Assembly (NCBI GenBank): GCA_021730855.1
Contig: JAKFYM010000151.1
Span: 1 to 26,019, forward strand
Length of the DNA: 26,019 bases
Direction of reading: 5' to 3'
DNA from: Bdellovibrionales bacterium
GTDB lineage: Bacteria > Bdellovibrionota > UBA1018 > CAIPTA01
Shown here: positions 20,391 through 26,019 of the stretch, in pieces
Position numbering within the stretch: position 1 is the stretch's first letter
Layout of the letters: the number at the start of each line of letters is the position of its first letter
Made by a program: the position numbers and the translations under genes
The notes under the pieces: model-generated
What the model was told of the DNA's origin: nothing
Databases searched by the model: none
What the model saw: only the letters and a program-made list of their open reading frames with translations

Positions 20391-22857
20391 AACTCTTGGC
20401 GGGCTAAAAGGCGAACCTTCTGGGCTAAGCGCTACTGAAGTTACCTCTCAGCGTTCACGCTTCGGAGCGAACGCGATCATTGAACGCACCGGCAACCCAT
20501 GGCTTGAGCTTTTCATGGATACCATCAAGGACCCGATGATCTGGTTCCTGGTTGGCATCGGCACGGCATTCTTTTTCGTAGGCGATCGCCAAGAGGCGAT
20601 CATTCTTTTCTTGGCGACCATTCCATTGCTTTTCATGGATGCATTTCTCCACTGGAGAACGCAGGCATCGACCGCGTCCCTCAAGGGACAATTAGCTGCG
20701 GAAGCCTTGGTCATCCGTGACGGTAAACGCCTGCGAATTGATTCGCACGATATCGTTCCTGGCGATTTGGTTGTTCTGAATTCAGAGGATCATTTTCTTC
20801 CTGCGGATGGATTCTGGGAGAGCGTTGAATCGCTCCAGGTGGACGAATCGGTGCTGACGGGAGAAGCGTTTCCGATCACCAAAAGACCGATTCCCTTTGA
20901 CGCTTTTCGAGCCGCACAAGAGGTCCTCGTCGATTCCGAATCGCTGGGCTTTGCCGGAACTCGGGTCCTGACTGGAAACGGTCTCCTTCGAATTCTGTTC
21001 ACGGGAAAAGAGACCTCCTATGGCGAAATCGTGCAGTCGGTCTCCGCCATCACTCACGAACGCACCGCCCTTCAGCACTCGATCGCGAGGTTAACCAAAG
21101 GGCTCATCTACGCCGCTGCCGCATTCTGCCTGATTCTCGCCTTTATCAGAGTTTACCAGGGGCACGGATGGCTGGATGCGCTTCTAAGTGCCGCGACTCT
21201 CGCCGTGGCCGCAATCCCAGAGGAGTTTCCCGTCGTTTTCTCATTCTTCCTCGGTGTCGGTGTTTACCGGCTGGCGAAACGAGGAGCATTAGTTCGGCGC
21301 GCGGTCTCCGTCGAGAATATCGGGCGAATCACTCGAATCTGTACCGATAAAACCGGAACGATCACGGCTGGCCAACTCAAGCTGACCCATGTCGATGCAG
21401 CGAACCCACTCTCGGAATCAGAAGTCCTTTCCCATGCTGGCGCGGCTTCGAACCCTGACGGCACTGATCCAGTTGACCAGGCGATTTTTGCCTTATCACA
21501 GGAAAGAGACCTAAAGATTCCGCTACGGTCGAGTGTGATTCCGTTCACCGAAGACCGTAAGAGGGAAACAGCCTTCTTCGAAAATCAAGGCCATGCATTT
21601 TGCGCAATGAAAGGATCGCCGGAAACGATCTTGTCGAAATCGGCGCTTTCGAGCGAGGAGAAAAATAAGTGGCTCGACCGGACCACGAATTGGGCGCGGG
21701 AGGGGCATAAGCTTTTAGCAGTCGGAATTCGTGAAGTGACGGCCGCTGAGCTGCGGGACGGAAACGAGCCGGATTCCGGGTTTCAATTCGCGGGTCTTCT
21801 AGCCTTCGAAGACCCTGCGCGCCCAGAGGTTCGCCCAGCGATCGAGTATTGTGGGAAAAATGGAATCAAAGTTTTGATGATTACCGGCGACCACCCTCAA
21901 ACAGCAGCCGCAATCGCAAAAGATGTCGGGCTTGGAAAGGGGCAGCCCATCGTGATCTCAGCGGAAGCTGATCCTGAAAAGTTTGAGGCGGATTGGCTCA
22001 AGGCAAACCCCGAATTCCTCCGGAGCGCGGATGTTATTGCTCGCTGCAATCCCATACAAAAGCTTCGTGTCGTCGAAGCTCTTAAGTCGTTCGGCGAGAT
22101 CGTCGCCGTTACGGGAGACGGAGTGAACGATGTTCCGGCTCTCAAGGCTGCGGACATTGGTATCGCGATGGGAGTCAGAGGATCGAGGAGCGCAAAAGAA
22201 GTTTCTTCCATTATCTTGAGCGACGACAACTTCAGAACGATCGTGAATGCGATTCGAGAGGGCCGTCAGCTTTTCTCGAATCTGCGTTTGAGCTTCGAGT
22301 ATCTTTTGCTGTTCCATATTCCCTTCGTACTGTCGGCTGCGGTTGTTCCTCTACTAGGCTACCCGCTCCTTTACTTGCCGGCGCACGTTGTTTGGTTAGA
22401 GTTGATCATTCATCCGACGGCGCTGTTCGCGTTCCAGCAGGCAGCCACTTCCGAGAACGACGGTGCGCCCGAGCGGCGAGTCTCATTTTTCGATAAACAA
22501 GATGCTCTTCTTGTTTTACTTGTCGGATTGGCTGTAACGACCGCACTCATCATTTCATTCGTGACTGGTCTGTCGGAAAACTCTGACGCAAATCATGGAC
22601 GAGCCAAGATAATGGCCCTTCTGCCTCTTTGGAGCGCGGGTCTTGCCGTTTTTCTAACCAAGGGAAAGTCGCGAACGGCGAATATCATCGCGGCCGTGTC
22701 GCTCCTCTGCTCCGTATTTCTCATTCAAATTAACTGGCTGGCAGAGCCGCTTCATTTAACTCCTCTTCACGGACTGGATTGGTTAAAGGTTTGCGCCACG
22801 GTGGCGGCCGCGATCGCGATACTTTTCATTTTACGAAAGAGATTCTCTTCTAGGTAG
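20368..22857 (+). CDS. P2-like cation-translocating P-type ATPase of unusual ion-site type
   Basis: An 829-residue membrane pump. Actuator motif LTGE (163-166), TM4 IPEEFP (283-288), phosphorylation site DKTGT (327-331), nucleotide site MKGSPE, hinge MITGDHPQTA and GDGVNDVPAL. The order and length are those of Ca2+/Mg2+-type (P2) pumps. It has no N-terminal metal domain and no CPC, so it is not a P1B pump. TM6 reads VVWLELIIHPTALFAF where calcium pumps have NLVTDG, so the cargo is uncertain. GTG 20368 starts inside the HTH gene. The two downstream helices end near the C-terminus. Confidence 0.9.
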   Translation: MKKKISLETLGGLKGEPSGLSATEVTSQRSRFGANAIIERTGNPWLELFMDTIKDPMIWFLVGIGTAFFFVGDRQEAIILFLATIPLLFMDAFLHWRTQASTASLKGQLAAEALVIRDGKRLRIDSHDIVPGDLVVLNSEDHFLPADGFWESVESLQVDESVLTGEAFPITKRPIPFDAFRAAQEVLVDSESLGFAGTRVLTGNGLLRILFTGKETSYGEIVQSVSAITHERTALQHSIARLTKGLIYAAAAFCLILAFIRVYQGHGWLDALLSAATLAVAAIPEEFPVVFSFFLGVGVYRLAKRGALVRRAVSVENIGRITRICTDKTGTITAGQLKLTHVDAANPLSESEVLSHAGAASNPDGTDPVDQAIFALSQERDLKIPLRSSVIPFTEDRKRETAFFENQGHAFCAMKGSPETILSKSALSSEEKNKWLDRTTNWAREGHKLLAVGIREVTAAELRDGNEPDSGFQFAGLLAFEDPARPEVRPAIEYCGKNGIKVLMITGDHPQTAAAIAKDVGLGKGQPIVISAEADPEKFEADWLKANPEFLRSADVIARCNPIQKLRVVEALKSFGEIVAVTGDGVNDVPALKAADIGIAMGVRGSRSAKEVSSIILSDDNFRTIVNAIREGRQLFSNLRLSFEYLLLFHIPFVLSAAVVPLLGYPLLYLPAHVVWLELIIHPTALFAFQQAATSENDGAPERRVSFFDKQDALLVLLVGLAVTTALIISFVTGLSENSDANHGRAKIMALLPLWSAGLAVFLTKGKSRTANIIAAVSLLCSVFLIQINWLAEPLHLTPLHGLDWLKVCATVAAAIAILFILRKRFSSR

Positions 22858-22995
22858 GCGTAGAAGTCTGAATCTGTTCGACTCCCGCCGACTCAACTGG
22901 GCGGAGCAACATCAGACGCACAAGCAGATTTTGCCACCAGCCCCATTTTAATTTGAGCTGGTGGACGAACTGCGGACGAGTTTTCGTTCAAAAAT

Positions 22996-23183
22996 TTGGT
23001 GGAGGTGGTGGGAATCCCCTACAGGCGTCTTCGCATCCAGCGAAGCCACCTTCCGGGCCGCCTACGTCGCTCAGAAAATCCTCCAGGATTTTCTGCCCCG
23101 CGCGAAGAGCTCCCTATTCGGTCGCTCTCCCCGCAGGTCGCTCCTCCGGTTCGATTCCCACCACCTTAACCGAGCTAGGAAAA
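22996..23183. repeat. Repeat type A, copy 1 (188 bp, highly structured)
   Basis: Identical to 25707-25894 except one base (A at 23035, T at 25746). The ends GGTGGTGGGAATC (23004-23016) and GATTCCCACCACC (23153-23165) form a 13-bp perfect stem. Inside are CTTCGC/GCGAAG and CAGAAAATCC-TCCA-GGATTTTCTG (23072-23095). The left end on the minus strand reads GATTCCCACCACCTCCACCA and the right end on the plus strand GGTTCGATTCCCACCACCT, both like tmRNA 3' ends. Confidence 0.9.
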
Positions 23184-23185
23184 AT

Positions 23186-23226
23186 AAAAAAACCCGGCAC
23201 AAGGCCAGGGTTTTTTATTTTTTTTT
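23186..23226. terminator. Bidirectional terminator next to repeat A copy 1
   Basis: AAAAAAACCCGGC, a short loop and GCCAGGGTTTTTT form a hairpin (one bulged A) with T runs on both strands. It follows the right end of the repeat directly. Confidence 0.75.
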
Positions 23227-23284
23227 AGATGGTGGAAACTCTGCCAGCTCCTCTAACCACTGCAATTACAATAACTTAGTTTTC

Positions 23285-23362
23285 ACAGGACAACAACGGG
23301 ACAACAAATCTCATTTTAACGCCACGCAAATCTCGGGATATGCAGGGAACTCGCGGGAAACC
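23285..23362. repeat. Repeat type B, partial copy with iterons
   Basis: Two GGACAACA copies (23288, 23299 region) are followed by three iterons, GGGAT (23335), GGGAA (23345) and GGGAA (23355), spaced exactly 10 bases. It abuts the stop codon of the lipoprotein gene. GGGACAACA also occurs next to copy 1 at 15097. Confidence 0.65.
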
Positions 23363-24454
23363 TCAGTTGCGATCTCTGCACCACTCTTCAATTTTGGCAA
23401 ATAGAAATCCCCGTGTTTGAAATGCTGTCTTCTTCCACTGTGGATCAACTTGGTCGAGAACAAGAGCCAATCCGAATCCTGTATTGTAGAAGTACCGCAT
23501 CGAGGGCGACATCTCGTCAAGCTTTTCATAGTAAGTTGCCGGATTGCGATCGGCATACTTGGCGAAAAACTCAAACCCTTCCGACTTGAATCTTTCATGT
23601 TCCGCTGCATTCAAAAAAAATTTACCCGCCTGAACAGACATGAGTTCTTCCGTATACCGTGCAGTCCCCTCTGAAATTTCATAGAACCTCTCGGACACAA
23701 CTGCATCTTTGGTCATGCTCCGGTAACGATGCTTTCGCGCATTGATGAAATCTCCGCAAACCAACTTTCTTTTAGCTGCTAGGTCACTGGTTTTCAATGC
23801 GCGCATAACAATCCGTTGTTCTTTTCTAATTTTATCCAAGAATTTCTCTGATTTGACGTGAACTTTTAGATGAGAAAAATCCGTGACATTCGCCACCACT
23901 AACTCGGGTGAATACAATGTGTCTTGAAAATTATGAAAGACTTCGTGCCAAAATATTGCGCTCCAGTCATCTATCGACCACTTCATTCCCTTATCGTGAA
24001 AACGCTCAACCGAATCTAGAAAAAATACTGAATAGGGAAAATGATGCTCTGTCTGTGCGCTTGAAAATGCGTTAGCAAGGTAGGCAGTCTCGATTTCCTC
24101 CTTGGAAAAGGGGGATCCATCCGGTGCATGCCAATCGGAAGTTTTATATATCTTCGCACTCCAGGAGGGACCACGGAGATCAGTCACATGATATTCAGCG
24201 GGTACCGCACCAAGCGGATTTAACAAATACTGATCTTCTCTCGTAATAAAGACGACGGAAGTTCTAAATTTTGAAAATCCGGACCAAACCTTGTCACCGA
24301 TTGCATCCTGCAATTGAACGGCACGATCCAGATCCTTCCAATTCACGTCGGCTTTGGATACTTCAGCAACTTGAACATTTGACTTGCCAGCGCAGCCTAA
24401 CAAGCTCGAAGCGACAAGAAAAAATTGACCTATAATTTTTAAATTTCGAATCAT
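23363..24454 (-). CDS. Lipoprotein with HEXXH metallopeptidase-like motif
   Basis: A 363-residue protein with a lipobox (LLGC, lipidated C21). It has HEVFH (residues 170-174, an HEXXH zinc motif, context WHEVFHNFQD) and about 90 residues later SEGTARYTEE (261-270), a glutamate-rich helix that could supply the third ligand, as in gluzincins. This suggests an envelope-anchored zinc peptidase, but the family is not recognised and activity is inferred. Start ATG 24454 has a weak GAAAGAG upstream. The gene is bracketed by type B repeats (23285 and 24516) and, further out, by the two type A repeats, like a mobile cassette. Confidence 0.78.
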   Translation of the reverse strand: MIRNLKIIGQFFLVASSLLGCAGKSNVQVAEVSKADVNWKDLDRAVQLQDAIGDKVWSGFSKFRTSVVFITREDQYLLNPLGAVPAEYHVTDLRGPSWSAKIYKTSDWHAPDGSPFSKEEIETAYLANAFSSAQTEHHFPYSVFFLDSVERFHDKGMKWSIDDWSAIFWHEVFHNFQDTLYSPELVVANVTDFSHLKVHVKSEKFLDKIRKEQRIVMRALKTSDLAAKRKLVCGDFINARKHRYRSMTKDAVVSERFYEISEGTARYTEELMSVQAGKFFLNAAEHERFKSEGFEFFAKYADRNPATYYEKLDEMSPSMRYFYNTGFGLALVLDQVDPQWKKTAFQTRGFLFAKIEEWCRDRN

Positions 24455-24515
24455 CTCTAAACTCTTTCCGACTTCGAATTTTTATAAATATTTTCCATTT
24501 ATCTGGAAACATTTA

Positions 24516-24650
24516 CCAGGAACTCGCGGGAATTCCAGGGAAACGAAAAGCGCCAATCGAGCACTTCTTCGATTGACGCAAATCTGTAACTAGCTGAAAT
24601 CATTGATTTCAGCAGCAAATGGTGGAGGCGGAGACACGATTGTCGAACCC
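24516..24650. repeat. Repeat type B, copy 2
   Basis: Iterons AGGAA (24518), GGGAA (24528) and GGGAA (24538), 10 bases apart, then AAACGAAAAGCGCCAATCGA, a hairpin CAATCGA/TCGATTG, a perfect 19-bp palindrome CTGAAATCATTGATTTCAG (24594-24612) and ATGGTGGAGGCGG (24619-24631). On the minus strand the right end reads AGGGTTCGAC and ends CCGCCTCCACCA. Confidence 0.75.
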
Positions 24651-24671
24651 TAGCGTCCGCAAGCGTTGAAT

Positions 24672-25586
24672 CTACCAAACCTCTTTTAGAGGATAGCCAA
24701 TCTCAAAACTAGACGCACGCGCGGGATCACTATCTCGCAAATCAATGCCCTGCATAAGAACGGATTTCAAATTCGTCAGAAAGAAAGTCCAACAGAGGTA
24801 GCAATTCATATGACTAAAAACTTGGCCACGGGAATCGGTGGGAATATTCGTCTGAGTTAGCTGCAACCATGTGGCATCAGCAACCCGCTTCATTCTGACC
24901 GTTACCGTCATGGATCCGAAGGAGAACTGCACTTGTTCATTTTGCTTGGAATCAAGAATTAACCCTGCCGCACTAAAGTCGTGTCGCCACCGCCAGGCAT
25001 ATCTGTCGCCGTTTTGAAAACATTCGTCGTCGGATCGTTTTATTCCGGCTCCATTCGTAACGTCGATGGATCCGATAAAGAAGCTTTTCAAACCATGGCA
25101 AGTACTCCAGGCCTGGAAAACTTTTTCCAGAGATGCGGGATAGAAATAGTTAATCTCGAACTTGCTCCAGTCGTAGGCCTCGGCGCTTCCCACTTGCTCC
25201 TCGTGACGTTTTTCCAATTTTTCTTGGAAAGTATCCACGCCGTCCGTCCAGCCCACGGTGAAGCGTTGCTGGAGACTTTCGTCCGCAATCTCCTTATGCG
25301 TAAGCTTAAGCATACTGCCATTGCCTGTACCCACGAGCTCAATGGTGACACGTCCGCCTTGACCCCAGGTAAATACAAATTTTTTGTTTGGCTCGATCTC
25401 AAGAATCTTTCCCTCAATGTCCGCTCCATTTTTGTATTTAAGAGAATAGCTCCCACCTACGGCGAATTCGAGAAAGAGGATCTCCTTGCCGCAGCATTGA
25501 AATAATTCACCTCGCCGAATTGCATCGAAAACACGAGGGGCACTTAGGCTGAACTTTTTTTCGATACGAATGACGGCGTCTTTCAT
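24672..25586 (-). CDS. Tandem two-domain SRPBCC (AHSA1-like) protein
   Basis: A 304-residue protein with two START-like domains. Domain 1 (about 1-135): IRIEKKFSLSAPRVFDAIRR, GGSYSLKYKNG, KFVFTWGQGG and a terminal VGWTDGVDTFQEKL helix. Domain 2 (about 142-300): FEINYFYPASLEKVFQAWST, RYAWRWRHDF, VQFSFGSMTV and CYLCWTFFLTNLKSVL. Ligand-binding pockets are expected; function unknown. AAGGG five bases upstream supports ATG 25586. Unlike the single-domain gene at 15649, there is no ArsR partner beside it. It lies between type B copy 2 and the terminator at 25664. Confidence 0.87.
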   Translation of the reverse strand: MKDAVIRIEKKFSLSAPRVFDAIRRGELFQCCGKEILFLEFAVGGSYSLKYKNGADIEGKILEIEPNKKFVFTWGQGGRVTIELVGTGNGSMLKLTHKEIADESLQQRFTVGWTDGVDTFQEKLEKRHEEQVGSAEAYDWSKFEINYFYPASLEKVFQAWSTCHGLKSFFIGSIDVTNGAGIKRSDDECFQNGDRYAWRWRHDFSAAGLILDSKQNEQVQFSFGSMTVTVRMKRVADATWLQLTQTNIPTDSRGQVFSHMNCYLCWTFFLTNLKSVLMQGIDLRDSDPARASSFEIGYPLKEVW

Positions 25587-25657
25587 GGCATCCCTTCAGC
25601 ACGGAAATAGTTGATTGCGTGGGGGAATTACACTATTTAGACCCGAAATGACAGAAG

Positions 25658-25690
25658 AAAAAACCCAGAAATCCGCTGCGGAAATCTGGG
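25658..25690 (-). terminator. Minus-strand terminator beside repeat A copy 2
   Basis: CCCAGAAATCCG (25664-25675), CTG, CGGAAATCTGGG (25679-25690): a 12-bp stem with one two-base mismatch. On the minus strand it is followed by TTTTTTC, so it would stop transcripts leaving the repeat leftwards. Confidence 0.72.
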
Positions 25691-25706
25691 CTCTAAAACT
25701 GGTGAA

Positions 25707-25894
25707 TTGGTGGAGGTGGTGGGAATCCCCTACAGGCGTCTTCGCTTCCAGCGAAGCCACCTTCCGGGCCGCCTACGTCGCTCAGAAAATCCTCCAGGAT
25801 TTTCTGCCCCGCGCGAAGAGCTCCCTATTCGGTCGCTCTCCCCGCAGGTCGCTCCTCCGGTTCGATTCCCACCACCTTAACCGAGCTAGGAAAA
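25707..25894. repeat. Repeat type A, copy 2
   Basis: Same orientation as copy 1, 187 of 188 bases identical. Together the copies flank 23184-25706 as direct repeats. Its right edge (GAGCTAGGAAAA) is joined directly to the TGT of the IS element. Confidence 0.9.
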
Positions 25895-26019
25895 TGTCCT
25901 TCTTGACTCATAGGTAACACTTCATTCCGGACACATGGGTAACACTTTAACATGGTGCATAGGAGGATTCTATGCCCTGGAAGGAGTGTTCTGTGGTCGA
26001 TGAGAAGGTAAAGTTCGTA
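25895..26019 (+). mobile_element. IS481-family insertion sequence, left end (continues outside)
   Basis: Starts TGTCCTTCTTGACTCATAGG, with two direct copies of GACnCATrGGTAACACTT (25905-25922 and 25930-25947) that are probable transposase-binding sites. The transposase start follows. The right end is beyond the window. Confidence 0.85.
25972..26019 (+). CDS. IS481-family transposase, N-terminus (partial)
   Basis: The last 48 bases encode MPWKECSVVDEKVKFV, the typical first residues of IS481-type DDE transposases (MPWKE...MDERLKFV). AGGAGG (25961-25966) lies five bases before the ATG. The HTH and catalytic DDE domain would follow outside the window. Confidence 0.85.
   Translation, partial: MPWKECSVVDEKVKFV

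Larger units (their letters stand above)
22858..23362. other. Intergenic repeat region after the P-type ATPase
   Basis: About 500 bases without a gene. In order it holds GTTCGACTCCCGCCG (22879-22893, tmRNA T-loop-like), a perfect hairpin CCACCAGC/GCTGGTGG (22934-22964), type A repeat copy 1, a strong terminator, and a type B iteron cluster that reaches the lipoprotein stop codon. A 91-residue frame across the repeat is not a credible protein. Confidence 0.7.
25587..25971. other. Intergenic region: terminator, type A repeat and IS end
   Basis: Between the tandem SRPBCC gene and the transposase start. It holds the minus-strand terminator, type A repeat copy 2 and the IS481-type left end directly joined to it. 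No other gene seen. Confidence 0.75.

Noticed and set aside
22996..23183. Type A repeats as integron attC sites
   Set aside because: They are structured and separate genes, but the RYYYAAC/GTTRRRY pair is not present at both ends (CCTTAAC is one base off at one end only) and no integron integrase is seen.
22953..23228. A 91-residue protein across repeat A copy 1 (and the like in copy 2)
   Set aside because: The frame follows the hairpin-rich repeat, is rich in Ser/Pro/Arg without any fold pattern, and ends in the terminator.
16189..25894. Complete tmRNA or tRNA genes at the T-arm-like motifs
   Set aside because: Only T-arm and CCA-end likeness is present; no matching acceptor 5' strand, tag peptide frame or cloverleaf was found.
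1..26019. CRISPR array or replication origin
   Set aside because: No regularly spaced direct repeats with unique spacers and no DnaA-box cluster were seen; the GGGAA iterons occur in groups of three only.

Overview
The window is chromosomal DNA of a Gram-negative bacterium. Most small genes start with a signal peptide, one encodes a lipoprotein, and ribosome sites are strong GGAGG types. The gene mix (RadD, AHSA1/SRPBCC proteins, many short secreted orphans, structured repeats) would fit a Bdellovibrio-like or other deltaproteobacteria-related lineage. There is no rRNA or other marker here, so that placement is only a guess.

Layout. Bases 1-200 hold the end of an unrecognised gene. radD (265-2001) follows. 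A small secreted cysteine-rich protein (2020-2316, minus) is preceded by a convincing cobalamin riboswitch (about 2339-2460, minus). Then come a YgiD-like 4,5-DOPA extradiol dioxygenase, a GNAT acetyltransferase, two secreted orphans, a VOC protein, a YciI-like protein and a BamE/SmpA-like protein. Bases 7151-10473 form a copper module: CopA Cu(I) ATPase plus a small periplasmic partner, facing CueR across a CueR-type operator. Bases 10535-14273 hold a PhnB-like VOC protein and three secreted orphans, with a decayed arsR end at 12560-12664. Bases 14270-15023 are a BrnT/CopG-type toxin-antitoxin operon with a third gene whose end runs into an IS481-type end relic. Bases 15249-16113 are a divergent ArsR/SRPBCC pair with a palindromic operator.

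Bases 16619-22857 look like one metal or redox locus. A minus-strand run (PepSY protein, a 58-residue membrane protein ending in Cys-Cys, ArsA) faces a plus-strand run (cytochrome b561, membrane-anchored LuxR-type HTH protein, P-type ATPase). The region between them carries a perfect 10-bp inverted repeat. The right end (22858-26019) has two almost identical 188-bp structured repeats. They flank a lipoprotein with an HEXXH motif and a tandem SRPBCC protein. An IS481-family element begins directly at the edge of the second repeat and leaves the window.

The most unusual thread is a family of non-coding repeats whose ends match the T-arm/CCA 3' end of tmRNA. They occur as large structured elements, short relics and decayed pieces between gene cassettes, and some lie beside triple GGGAA iterons spaced exactly 10 bp. 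Together they look like attachment or recombination sites of an uncharacterised cassette-moving process. The other candidates for new biology are the B12 riboswitch on an orphan secreted protein and the ArsA partner with a terminal Cys pair.
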